The notes beneath the pieces were generated by a model. That model was not told the DNA's origin, made no database searches, and saw only the letters and a list, made by a program, of their open reading frames with translations. Below, piece by piece: positions 26,936 through 35,686 of a stretch of 64,000 bases of DNA. Source of the DNA: Claveliimonas bilis (GTDB taxonomy: Bacteria > Bacillota > Clostridia > Lachnospirales > Lachnospiraceae); contig NZ_AP027742.1 of assembly GCF_030296775.1 (NCBI RefSeq), forward strand, positions 310,001 to 374,000, given 5' to 3'. The stretch's first letter is position 1. Each line of letters begins with the position of its first letter. The position numbers and the translations under genes were made by a program.

Positions 26936-27248
26936 AAGCCTGTTCCTCCTTTACCAATGCTTTCAGCAGTATCAGGTAGTTGATACAGTCTGTGATTTTC
27001 TCGTCCCACTGTTCCTGATCAAAACGGAGCAGACTGGAATAGCACATATCATAGAGAGAGACGATGTGCTTCGACATCATTCCTGCGAGTGCTGCCTTTC
27101 TTGAACAGTTTTGGAGAGATGCGGCAATTTTAAACGCGCATCACCGATCTGTGCGGTCACCGGTATATTCCTTCTTTTTATGTGCCAGAATATCAGCACA
27201 ATGTCTTATCTGTTGTTCAAATACAACGTTAAATTCATTTTGTGTCAT
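26922..27248 (-). pseudogene. Nmad1/DUF1599-like gene with an internal TGA stop
   Basis: From ATG 27248 (AAAGGAGG upstream) the frame runs MTQNEFNVVFEQQIRHCADI and on to a TGA at 27143-27141 (codon 36), then resumes with CAFKIAASLQNCSRKAALAG, MMSKHIVSLYDM and WDEKITDCINYLILLKALV, ending at TGA 26924-26922. These features (ILxxKxxEY, AGMMxKHxVSLYDM, WDEKITDxxNYL) fit phage-type proteins of the nucleotide-modification-associated domain 1 / DUF1599 group. It overlaps the ThyX start. The same kind of in-frame TGA interrupts the dUTPase gene two genes away. Confidence 0.7.
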
Positions 27249-27265
27249 AAGTCCTCCTTTATCTC

Positions 27266-28810
27266 TTATCGTTCTTGATGGTATGTTCTTTGTGCTTTTG
27301 GAATCTGCATCCGAAGAATCGCATCTACGTTTTTATCTGCAGTTTCCAGCTCTTTTTGTTTTTCCTTTAAAGACTGAATGGAGATTTTTTGAGACTGGAT
27401 CTTGTCCAGTAATTTTTTTCTGAGATTTCATAACATTCATGGAATGCATTTTTCCATCCGGATAAAAAGATTTCAGCCAGTCTCTTGCATCTTCATATGC
27501 CTGAATGTCTGCGGAATGCTCTTTACGGAATTTCCATTTATTCTTGCTTTTTAAAATTGGGAATACAGTTTCTTGTTTGTAAAGTATTGACCGGTATAGC
27601 GGATCTGAAGGTTTACGGTTTCTAATTCTGCTGTATATTGTCTGAGCAGATTTTCCATTTCTCCAAGTTTGTTGGTTATTTTGGAAAGATGTTTTTTCAG
27701 ATCATGCTGCGTGTTATATCCATGCTCCTGAATATAGATGATAGTATTTGCCATCTGTTGCAGATTGGTAATCTTTACACGATGGGCATAAGCTGGACTT
27801 TGCATTGCTTTTACATTTGTCTGGAGATCTACAACCAGCCGTAGAGGAGATTGGATATGGAAAATCAGGAAAGGATCCCTATGCAAAAAGATCTGTTCCA
27901 GTCGTTCTTTTCCATAACGGGTTCCAAGAGAACGCTCCGTAATCCTTTTATCACGATCTGGATGGAGATAACTGTATCGACCCCTTTGTTCAACCACAGA
28001 AATATGATACTGCTCCAAAAGTCTGGCTTGGAATTCTTCAAAGTTATTAGAGTGTGCAGCACAGTCCTCAATGGCAGTCCGTAATTCTTGTTTTTGCGTC
28101 TGGAAAACGGATGACAATGGTTCCAGTCCATCTGTGAGAATTTTCTTATTTATCTTTTCCAGTTTTTTCTGTCCGGACTGTTGAGCCATATATTCTTTCA
28201 GCGTGATCTTTTTCTCTGCAGGTGAGAGCAGATCAATCTGATGCAGACCTTCCTGAAGACACATATCCATAACTCCTTTTTTGAAATACTCCAAAAACTT
28301 GTCGGTGGAACGGTGTTCATATCCGGCTTCATGGTCATGAGGCTGCGTCATATAAGATTCCCGTTCAGCAGAATATTTCCGGACACTGTTTATTACGATG
28401 TGTGTATGAATGTTTCCGGATTGATTGTGTCCATCTATGTGAGTAACTATAAGAGCCTGATAGCCAGGAAATATTTTTTTGGCAAGTTCCAAACATAAGA
28501 ATTGTGCTTTTTCTCCGGTCAGTCTACATTCTGTCACATCGGCAGGATCAAAACTGATAATGTAGTGATGGCTTTTGATTTCAGAACTTTTTTGGTTTTT
28601 ATAGAATTTTGAATTTGTCATTTCACATTCTTTATCAAAAGACATGGGATCACAGTTGATGCCACTCATATAAAAGTGTTCTCTAAGAATACTTCTGCCC
28701 AACTCATCCCAGATTTTTTCTCCTGTTTTTTCATCGTGCTGAAAGAGCAGATACTCAATTGCATCTGAGTAATTCGCATTTCGGCTTTTAATATGTTTCA
28801 GGATTGCCAT
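27266..28810 (-). pseudogene. MOBP-type relaxase with two frameshifts near the 3' end
   Basis: Intact for about 418 residues: MAILKHIKSRNANYSDAIEY (candidate nucleophile Tyr), then HIDGHNQSGNIHTHIVINSV (the HxDxx...HxH metal site) and a helical C-terminal part. A 1-nt loss near 27559-27561 stops the frame at 27553-27551. The next frame continues as KSKNKWKFRKEHSADIQAYE to MKSQKK, and a 7-A run (27413-27419 on the plus strand) shifts again to LLDKIQSQKISIQSLKEKQK, ending HQER at 27268-27266. The two shifts cancel, so the original was about 515 residues. The catalytic N-terminal part is whole and may still nick. GTG 28819 is an alternative start. It overlaps mobC. Confidence 0.85.
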
Positions 28811-29174
28811 TTGTTTCACCTGCCATTTTTAACACTTTTTTTCTTAGGAGAAAAAGATCGGAAATACATTGATGAATTTCTTCTTCGACAGCACGAGAGC
28901 GGTCTCCGCCACTGTTAAAATACCGGGCAATCTGATTCAGATTAGAACCAATCTTGCCATATTCGCTGACTAGCTTGCGAAGTATTTTTATATCTGCAAC
29001 AATTTCTATACGATTACAAATTTCTTTTTCTATTAATAGTTTGCGAAGATACTCTGACCGAGAGACACCCAAAATGGAAGCGTTCTGATCTAAGAGTTCT
29101 ATTTCAATATCTGATAATCGTACAGCCACAAAATGTGGATGAAGTAGTTCTAATTGCTTTTTACTTGTTTTCAT
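28788..29174 (-). CDS. mobC: MobC-family relaxosome accessory protein
   Basis: A 128-residue protein; ATG 29174 (MKTSKKQLELLHPHF) follows AGGAGG. The N-terminal ribbon-helix-helix part (VAVRLSDIEIELLDQNASIL, GVSRSEYLRKLL) and the C-terminal LVSEYGKIGSNLNQIARYFN, FNSGG match MobC/BmpH-type mobilisation proteins. These bind near oriT and help the relaxase melt and nick the DNA. The stop overlaps the relaxase start, the usual arrangement. A hairpin-rich stretch lies directly upstream. Confidence 0.9.
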   Translation of the reverse strand: MKTSKKQLELLHPHFVAVRLSDIEIELLDQNASILGVSRSEYLRKLLIEKEICNRIEIVADIKILRKLVSEYGKIGSNLNQIARYFNSGGDRSRAVEEEIHQCISDLFLLRKKVLKMAGETNGNPETY

Positions 29175-29198
29175 ATTCCTCCTTTCGCATTGATTTTC

Positions 29199-29350
29199 CA
29201 TCACATAGTGATGTCACTAATGAGTATCGGCTGTCCCTTCCGATATTTGAATTAGTGATGCGTACACCATTTGGTGGAAGCCGGTTGACGTAGAATACGT
29301 CTGATATCGAGGGTATGGGGAAAACGAAATCCCCATCAAGATAAAACTCA
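29199..29350. other. Candidate origin of transfer (oriT)
   Basis: Upstream of mobC lie nested dyads: CATCAC/GTGATG around 29200-29214; CACTAAT (29215-29221) with ATTAGTG (29251-29257), enclosing TATCGG (29225-29230) with CCGATA (29240-29245); and ATGGGGA with TCCCCAT near 29314-29333. MOBP oriTs usually sit next to mobC and contain such repeats. The nick site cannot be placed from sequence. A minus-strand frame (29418-29161) crosses the stretch but looks spurious. The rest of 29350-29566 shows no feature I can name. Confidence 0.55.
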
Positions 29351-29566
29351 GAAGGTAAACAGATGCCTGAAAAGGCTATACTGTTTAACATGAGTGGATC
29401 TTGCTCTTGAAGATTCAAACCCTCTCACTTATAGAATTCGTAGGGTTATGAAATACAAGATAAGATAGGAAAAATAAAAAATTATTGTGCAGCGCTTTTC
29501 AGAATTTTATAATATTGATATGGATTATTATTACAGGTAAATAAGTGTAACAGGAGAGATGCAGAA

Positions 29567-29953
29567 TTGGAACGAGATGAATTGTTTTGCTGGGTAAAAG
29601 AAGTCTATGGAACGAAGCCAGATTATCCGTGGAAGGATTGGAATGCAGTATTGCGTCATTCAGAGAATCAAAAATGGTATGCTGTCATTCTGGAAGTGAA
29701 TACAAAAAAATTGAGGTTGCCTGATGAAAGAATGACAGATGTTGTGAATGTGAAATGTGATCCGGCGTTAATCGGTTCATTGAGAAATAGGACAGGATAT
29801 TTTCCAGCTTATCATATGAATAAAGAAAATTGGATTAGTATCCTTCTAGATGGATCGGTGCCGAGGGATGAGATTCAGAAACTCATAACATTAAGTTATG
29901 AGCTTACATCAACTGGAAAAAATAGTAAATTATCAAAAAGAACAAGTGACTAG
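29567..29953 (+). CDS. MmcQ/YjbR-family protein
   Basis: A 128-residue protein starting at TTG 29567, with AGGAGAG 10 bases upstream and no in-frame ATG nearby. The pattern YGTKPDYPWKD, then WYAVILEV, VVNVKCDP, PAYHMNKENWISILLDG and LITLSYELT is that of the MmcQ/YjbR (CyaY-like fold) family, proposed DNA-binding proteins common in Firmicutes and often mobile. It stands alone between the oriT region and the large conflict-type gene, on the opposite strand to the mobilisation genes. Confidence 0.85.
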   Translation: MERDELFCWVKEVYGTKPDYPWKDWNAVLRHSENQKWYAVILEVNTKKLRLPDERMTDVVNVKCDPALIGSLRNRTGYFPAYHMNKENWISILLDGSVPRDEIQKLITLSYELTSTGKNSKLSKRTSD

Positions 29954-30066
29954 AAGTGTGTTATTTTACATGGATGGTACGTTTGTGACATTCTAGATTA
30001 TATTATACAATTCTCCGGGGGATGCAATATTTAGGGCATTGGAGAGAGAAAGGATCTGAGGAGGTT

Positions 30067-33000
30067 ATGACAGAGTTATTGTCGACTATGTTGGAGAACT
30101 TAATATATGATATTACTACTTCCGCCATAAAGAAGCGGCTAGACAGGTATCGCTTGAAACGTTTTATCAAGATGCTTAGAAAAGATATTAGTGCGTTTTG
30201 CGAGAAAAATGAGAGCATATATATTGATTCGAGTGCTTTTGATTACTTCATTCGTAATACAGATTTTTTGAACAAGGTGATCGAGCGGTCGATTGCAACC
30301 AAACTTGAAAAGGGAAATAAAGAATTCCTTAGAGATGAGATTAAAAAAGCGAGAGAAATAGCAGTCGCAGAAGGTGTTACGTTTGCAAACAGTGAAGAGC
30401 GTGTGATAAAAGACTTATATCACTTAATAATGGATAGGGTAGGTACTTATTATCGTAATAGTCTGTCTGTTGAACAGCGACATATGGTGTCTATATGCAT
30501 GAATCAATTTGCGGAATTAGAAGAAGCAGTAAATGCTAATCATAAAGAAGATTGCAAAGAGCATAGAGAAATTCTTAATGCAATAAAAGAGGGGGGAAAA
30601 CTTAGCAATACAAAAGCGGCATTGATAGCCGATTTGTTATCGAAGGAGCTGTACGAAGGACGGATTCAGGAATTTGATGATCTTGCAATTGCGGTAAAAG
30701 ATAAATCTGATGATTTGTCGGTTTTCTACGACTGTTTGTCACAAATCCTACGTTCAGAGAGATGTGCAGACGCGGTCAAAAGAATAGCTGATATTTCTGA
30801 TGTGAGAATTAGGGATAACGCAGTTAGAACAGTGCTTCCTTTACTTCTGTTTAGAGACGAAGCTATAGATGGACTGATGGAAGCCATAACTGTGGAATCA
30901 CTGCGGAATATTGTAGATAGTTTGATAAGTGGCAATAATGAAAGAATCTTTTCAGAAGAGATTACTCTTGATGGCGGTCTTGAAATTCACAATTTTACGC
31001 TCAATAAAAAGTTGGTCTATGAGGAAGAAAGACTAATAAAGTTGATTGTCATTTTATCTTTATATGAGAAGCGGATAAGAAATATTCATTTTGCCATGGA
31101 AGAGGTAGGAAAAGGAAAGGGAACTTGGTTCACGGATATCTTAACAGCGGATAAGAGGATAGAGGATTTAATAATCGATAATGCAGATGATAATTCGCAA
31201 GAATTAACCACTGTAATAACTCAAATACTGCAGTATAAGGAGATCTATGACGGATTATGCAAAAAAATCCGAAGCTTTTACTATTCTGTGTTAATAAAAG
31301 CATATTTGTTAATGGATAAAATTGACGTAGCAGAAAAGTATGTTCCCAAGGATTTGATGCAGGAACGTCCCCTTTCTGATTATGTTTATGCCATAAAAAT
31401 CGAGAAAAGGGAAGTAGGGTTAAATGAGATTTACGATTATTCGGTACGAAATGAAGCATATTGGTTGCTAAACAATTATTTTGTATCAAGTAAAAATGAG
31501 AAGGAAATAATAGACTTTTGTAGGGAACATGAGGAAATCTTTGAAAAAGATTGGTCGCTGTTTTTCGTGTATCAAGGTGCGTTGAAGGTTTTGGGGCTGA
31601 ATGATGAACGTGAATTTCAATTAAAAAAACATAGCGATGAATTAAGTAATGTATATGAATATTGGAATGAACTGTTGAATTTGTCAGATTTAGAGGAAAA
31701 TCAGAAGGCGTTTGTTGAAGCATGTCGTGATGGTAAAATGACAAGCTTATTTAGCCATTCAGCTTATCTTATAATTGAGCGTTTACTCAATTTTCATGAA
31801 TATGATCTTGCTGAATTGTATGTGAAAAAACATGAAAAAATAGGTGAAAAAGGTTTTAAAATAAAAAAATATAAAGCGATTATTCTTCAAGGTAAAAAGA
31901 ATGATGTAGAAGCTTTGAAGTGGTATAGAGCAGCGTTTGAAGATAATAGCACCGATGAATTTGTTATAGATTCATTGATAACATTATCACTGGTGAACAA
32001 GCGAAAAGTCAGTAAAGAGGTATTAAATGCAGCAATAAAGGTAGATACATCACGACTACATATGCTTGCGGCTGCCTGCTATTTGAATGAGGGCGATATA
32101 TCAAGAGCGAAGAGTGAAAATATACGTGCTATTTTAATGTCCAGAGAAAGCTACAATCCTGCGTTTGGACAATATATAGAAATTTCGACATCCATACACA
32201 GTAATGAAGCAATAACAATAACAGGAATCGAGGCCGATACTGCGGCATGCTGTAAAAAAAATAATGGTAGTCAACGCTGGTTATGTGTATATAAGGATTG
32301 TATTCTCCCAACTTCTCCATATGTTTGGAATAATGATTATCATGTGCATATTGATGATGCTGCTAGGCTAGGCTTTTTAAGAAAGCATACCGGTAATCAA
32401 ATTACTATAGATAATGATTTATATGTAATTACAGACATAGTGCCGTTAGATTGTTACTTATTTAGAACATGTATAGCGAAAATGACTCAGAATGGATTTG
32501 CTAAGGAACTATCTATTCCGGTACAGAATGGAAAAATGGATTCTTCTGCTTTTACAGAAATGATTTCTCAAATCACTCCTGATGAAAGACAGTCAGTTGA
32601 TTGGCTTGAACAGTATAATAACATTCAAGAGGTTCCGTTACCACTGTATACGTATAAAAGATTTACACATCTTACATATTTTCAGTTTGTAGATGTGATT
32701 CTTTCATCTCATGACTATTTTGTTAGGCAGATGGTTCATGCATCTAAACCAGCAGAGAAATATGTAATTTCTTTTTCGGCGTTAGTTGCTTTGTATAAAG
32801 CGGGATATCCGGCAGATAAAATAGGTGAATCCGGCGGAACCATTATGGAATCCACATTGGTACAAGCTGATTCAGATGTTGCAGAGGTCATTAAAGAATA
32901 TAATAGAGATACTGTAGCTTTTTTAGGGGTTATGGACGAGAAGCTTTTTATTAATCAAGTAGACGAGGGCGGTAAAGATTATTGGCTAAAAGAAGCCGGA

Positions 33001-33651
33001 GGTTTTAAAAAGTATTGTGAGGCTATACCTACCGTCAAGAGTGATCAGGATCTGTCCGGAGAGTTTTTTGGGAAATTTGATAGCAAGGAATTATTCGGGA
33101 TTTGTGATTATGATGCTATAGCATTTGTTCAACATAATGAAGAGTATTCTTTGGTAATAATTGAAGCAATATTAGCATCTTTATCACAAAATGAGTTAGT
33201 CAATCTAAATGTTATTTCAGTTTCAGATTGGTTGGTTAGACAGAAAGTGGATGATACGAGATTAATTGGGTACTTGCAATCTTTACTGGATGAAGGTTGC
33301 TTAATGTCTGTTACAAAAGATGTGATCGATTACATGTCATTAGAAGCATCAAAGAAAGATAGTGTTTCTAAACAGAGAATGTATTTGATGTGGGATGATT
33401 TATTAAGTAGAGTTGATAACTTTCCAGATAAACAAAAGGAGGTATTTATTCAAGCTGTGTCGGAGATTGTTGCTTCATTTGAGGATGAGGTAAGAAATAT
33501 TGATAAAGGTATTCTTCATGTATTGACTACAAATATACTTTTATTTCGAAAACAGAAAATTGAAATGTTTATTGATGCAGCAGGGCGCTTATCCTTTTCG
33601 GTTGTAAACATAGAGTCGGAGGAACAAATGGTGGAAGTTGAGGACAAGTAA
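30067..33651 (+). CDS. Large TPR / GreAB-C-like / PIN-like protein, candidate defence factor
   Basis: A 1194-residue protein from ATG 30067 (AGGAGG close upstream; ATG 30022 is an alternative adding 15 residues). An N-terminal helical domain (about 1-200) resembles those in front of NACHT or TPR modules of conflict proteins. TPR-like helices follow (about 350-700, for example AELYVKKHEKIGEKGFKIKK). A beta-rich domain at about 715-815 (GIEADTAACCKKNN, ARLGFLRKHTGNQITIDND) resembles the GreA/GreB C-terminal fold. A PIN-like domain runs at about 890-1060 (KYVISFSALVALYKAG, TIMEST, FGICDYDAIAFVQHNEEY). From memory this matches a family described by computation as PIN-TPR-GreABC. The first PIN acidic residue looks replaced by Ser, so nuclease activity is uncertain. 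Confidence 0.65.
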   Translation: MTELLSTMLENLIYDITTSAIKKRLDRYRLKRFIKMLRKDISAFCEKNESIYIDSSAFDYFIRNTDFLNKVIERSIATKLEKGNKEFLRDEIKKAREIAVAEGVTFANSEERVIKDLYHLIMDRVGTYYRNSLSVEQRHMVSICMNQFAELEEAVNANHKEDCKEHREILNAIKEGGKLSNTKAALIADLLSKELYEGRIQEFDDLAIAVKDKSDDLSVFYDCLSQILRSERCADAVKRIADISDVRIRDNAVRTVLPLLLFRDEAIDGLMEAITVESLRNIVDSLISGNNERIFSEEITLDGGLEIHNFTLNKKLVYEEERLIKLIVILSLYEKRIRNIHFAMEEVGKGKGTWFTDILTADKRIEDLIIDNADDNSQELTTVITQILQYKEIYDGLCKKIRSFYYSVLIKAYLLMDKIDVAEKYVPKDLMQERPLSDYVYAIKIEKREVGLNEIYDYSVRNEAYWLLNNYFVSSKNEKEIIDFCREHEEIFEKDWSLFFVYQGALKVLGLNDEREFQLKKHSDELSNVYEYWNELLNLSDLEENQKAFVEACRDGKMTSLFSHSAYLIIERLLNFHEYDLAELYVKKHEKIGEKGFKIKKYKAIILQGKKNDVEALKWYRAAFEDNSTDEFVIDSLITLSLVNKRKVSKEVLNAAIKVDTSRLHMLAAACYLNEGDISRAKSENIRAILMSRESYNPAFGQYIEISTSIHSNEAITITGIEADTAACCKKNNGSQRWLCVYKDCILPTSPYVWNNDYHVHIDDAARLGFLRKHTGNQITIDNDLYVITDIVPLDCYLFRTCIAKMTQNGFAKELSIPVQNGKMDSSAFTEMISQITPDERQSVDWLEQYNNIQEVPLPLYTYKRFTHLTYFQFVDVILSSHDYFVRQMVHASKPAEKYVISFSALVALYKAGYPADKIGESGGTIMESTLVQADSDVAEVIKEYNRDTVAFLGVMDEKLFINQVDEGGKDYWLKEAGGFKKYCEAIPTVKSDQDLSGEFFGKFDSKELFGICDYDAIAFVQHNEEYSLVIIEAILASLSQNELVNLNVISVSDWLVRQKVDDTRLIGYLQSLLDEGCLMSVTKDVIDYMSLEASKKDSVSKQRMYLMWDDLLSRVDNFPDKQKEVFIQAVSEIVASFEDEVRNIDKGILHVLTTNILLFRKQKIEMFIDAAGRLSFSVVNIESEEQMVEVEDK

Positions 33652-33837
33652 TAGCCAGTTATCGTAGTTGTTTTTTTCCTCTCCAATGTTATTTTATGGG
33701 GCCACATACAACAAAAAGTAGATAATTTTACATAAAAGCTGAAAAATAAAGAACGGACGTTGTAAAGAAAGCCTTTTTCTTTTGGATATATAAAGGATAT
33801 TACTTCCTTTTAATCTGAAGAAAGGGGCTTTTTAATT

Positions 33838-34047
33838 ATGGGTTTTGCAAGGAAAGATGTGGAAGCTACAAAACGCTTTGAAAAGAAGTTTGTAAGATAC
33901 CAAGAAGGAGCAGAAAAATATAGTTTGGGTTTGACAAAATTCCAGGCACTGGCAAAAGAAGCCAAGGCGGTCTATAAGATTGATAAGGTTGTCTTGGTGA
34001 ATTGTGAGATCTTTGAAAAGTATCTTGAAACATTTAGAGAATACTGA
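33838..34047 (+). CDS. Small DUF6462-like protein of the integration module
   Basis: A 69-residue basic protein (GFARKDVEATKRFEKKFVRY, LGLTKFQALAKEAKAVYKID) with AAAGGGG upstream. The pattern of a short helix-rich protein with S-G-x-x-K-x-x-x-L-A-K-x-A-x-A, just before integrase, matches the small helper proteins of Clostridia ICEs often labelled DUF6462. It is probably a DNA-binding or excision-related factor; this role is inferred from context. Confidence 0.7.
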   Translation: MGFARKDVEATKRFEKKFVRYQEGAEKYSLGLTKFQALAKEAKAVYKIDKVVLVNCEIFEKYLETFREY

Positions 34048-34088
34048 TTTAGCAGTATGAAAGAGACTCTGATATGATTATATGCCTG

Positions 34089-34117
34089 TTGACATTTTGT
34101 CATACGAAAAGTATAAT
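34089..34117 (+). promoter_or_regulatory. Perfect consensus sigma-A promoter for the RHH-int operon
   Basis: TTGACA (34089-34094), a 17-bp spacer and TATAAT (34112-34117): a full match to the vegetative consensus. Transcription would begin near 34124, leaving a leader of about 20 bases before the RHH start and the AGGAGG at 34127-34132. The spacer is partly symmetric (TTTTGTCAT, ACGAAAA), a plausible place for repression. Confidence 0.85.
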
Positions 34118-34145
34118 GTGTAGTATAGGAGGTATGAAAGTTGCT

Positions 34146-34316
34146 ATGACTAAGATGGGAAGACCAAAATCCGATAATGTAAAAAAGAAAGTTATAAGCA
34201 TTCGTGTGTCTGATCAATTATATTCACAGCTGCTTGCATACGCCGAAAAACATAATTTGACGACTACAGATGTGGTTTTACGTGGAGTGGAGACTTATAT
34301 CTCCAAGAAGGAATAA
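34146..34316 (+). CDS. Ribbon-helix-helix (CopG/Arc-type) regulator
   Basis: A 56-residue protein (MTKMGRPKSDNVKKKVISIR, then VSDQLYSQLLAYAEKHNLTT, TDVVLRGVETYI). The GRPK basic arm, the beta strand KVISIRVSD and two helices are the RHH fold. The start is uncertain: ATG 34134 lies too close to AGGAGG, 34146 and 34155 are both possible. It sits on the consensus promoter 40 bp before the integrase and probably regulates or assists integration and excision. Confidence 0.8.
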   Translation: MTKMGRPKSDNVKKKVISIRVSDQLYSQLLAYAEKHNLTTTDVVLRGVETYISKKE

Positions 34317-34356
34317 TCAGTGAGTCCTTCTTTCATATTGGAAGGAGGAATACAGC

Positions 34357-35592
34357 ATGGCAAAGACAAGGAAAGACCTGCGTGGAAGGGTATTGAGAAA
34401 AGGAGAGGTGCAAAGATCGTCAGATAAGCGGTATATGTACACTTATACGGATCCGCTTGGAAGACGAAAATTCATATATGCAAATGATTTAGCGGAACTT
34501 CGGGAAAAAGAAGAAAAACTTCTGAAAGATCAATTGGATGGATTAGATTTATATGTTGCTGGAAAAGCCAGTCTGAATGATACGTTTGACCGATATATAT
34601 CAACGAAACATAATCTGAGGGAATCAACCAAAAGCTCGTACACCTATACATACGATCATTATGTACGTGGAACATTTGGTCAGAAACGGATTGCGGAAAT
34701 AAAGTATTCAGATGTTCTTCAATTTTATTATTATCTTCTTAATCAGAAGAATATTTCGTTAGGAACGCTGGATACGGTACACTGTCTGTTACATCCTACA
34801 TTTCAGCTGGCGGTAAGAGATGAAATAATCCGTAAGAATCCGACAGATGGTGTGATGAAAGAGATTAGCCGTGAATCTGGAAAAAACAGAGGTGCACGTC
34901 ATGCTCTGACGGTTGACCAGCAGAGGAAATTCATGGAGTATATTGCGAATCATCCGATTTATTTTCACTGGTGGCCGATGTTCACAGTTTTGTTAGGAAC
35001 CGGATGCAGAATAGGAGAAGCATTAGGACTTCGCTGGCAGGATCTGGATTTTGACAATAGAGTGATAAGTATCAACCACAGCATTGTCTACTATCCGATG
35101 AATGGAAGCAATAAAAGTGTTTTGAGAGTAGCATTACCGAAAACAGATGCAGGTATCAGGACAATTCCGATGCTTGATATCGTAAAGGATGCCTTTGAAA
35201 TGCTTTATGAAGAACAGCAGGAAACTGGTTTTAATGAAACAGAGATAGACGGAATGTCCGGTTTTATCTTTTGTAACCGGTTTGGTTCAGTGCCGAATCC
35301 GCAGACTGTGAATCACACAATCAAGCGCATTGCAAATAATTATAATGCAGAAGAAGTTGTGCAGGCCAAAAAAGAGAACCGAGATCCAGTGATTCTTCCA
35401 AATTTTTCGTGTCATCATTTGCGACATACATTTTGTACCAGACTTTGTGAAAATGAAACAAATTTAAAAGTCATCCAGTCCATTATGGGGCATAAGAATA
35501 TTGAAACCACACTGGACATTTATGCGGAAGCAACAGAGAAAAAGAAACAGGAATCATTTGAGAATTTGGCTGCCAAATTAGATATCTTTTAA
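34357..35592 (+). CDS. int: Tyrosine recombinase, Tn916/Tn1549-type integrase
   Basis: A 411-residue protein with a GGAGG ribosome site. The N-terminal arm-binding domain (GRVLRKGEVQRSSDKRYMYT, DPLGRRKFIYAND), a SAM-like core-binding domain (about 70-180) and the catalytic domain are all present. Catalytic residues: Arg in GTGCRIGEALGLRW, His-x-x-Arg in HHLRHTFCTRL, the GHKNIETT helix and Tyr in LDIYAEAT. It integrates and excises the element through a Holliday junction. It lies at the right end, followed within 25-65 bp by three 12-bp repeats that look like its arm sites. Confidence 0.95.
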   Translation: MAKTRKDLRGRVLRKGEVQRSSDKRYMYTYTDPLGRRKFIYANDLAELREKEEKLLKDQLDGLDLYVAGKASLNDTFDRYISTKHNLRESTKSSYTYTYDHYVRGTFGQKRIAEIKYSDVLQFYYYLLNQKNISLGTLDTVHCLLHPTFQLAVRDEIIRKNPTDGVMKEISRESGKNRGARHALTVDQQRKFMEYIANHPIYFHWWPMFTVLLGTGCRIGEALGLRWQDLDFDNRVISINHSIVYYPMNGSNKSVLRVALPKTDAGIRTIPMLDIVKDAFEMLYEEQQETGFNETEIDGMSGFIFCNRFGSVPNPQTVNHTIKRIANNYNAEEVVQAKKENRDPVILPNFSCHHLRHTFCTRLCENETNLKVIQSIMGHKNIETTLDIYAEATEKKKQESFENLAAKLDIF

Positions 35593-35614
35593 GAAGGGCG
35601 CACAAATTCGAGAG

Positions 35615-35656
35615 TGACAACAAAATTCAAAAATGACAGCAAAATGACAACAAAAT
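35615..35656 (+). repeat. Three TGACARCAAAAT repeats, probable integrase arm sites
   Basis: TGACAACAAAAT at 35615-35626, TGACAGCAAAAT at 35634-35645 and TGACAACAAAAT at 35645-35656 (sharing one T). Same orientation, just past the integrase stop and before the metG junction. Tn916-like integrases bind short direct repeats beside each end, so this is the expected place and shape. Equivalent left-end sites are not obvious in 382-800. Confidence 0.75.
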
Positions 35657-35686
35657 GAATTGAATAATGAATGATAACGAAGGATT

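Noticed and set aside
25726-27248. A changed genetic code with TGA read as a sense codon
   Set aside because: TGA clearly ends other genes here, for example the giant gene at 9888-9890, so local decay or suppression is more likely.
29161-29418. An 85-codon minus-strand reading frame upstream of mobC
   Set aside because: It covers the nested hairpins of the likely oriT, lacks a clear ribosome site, overlaps mobC and has no family-like pattern.
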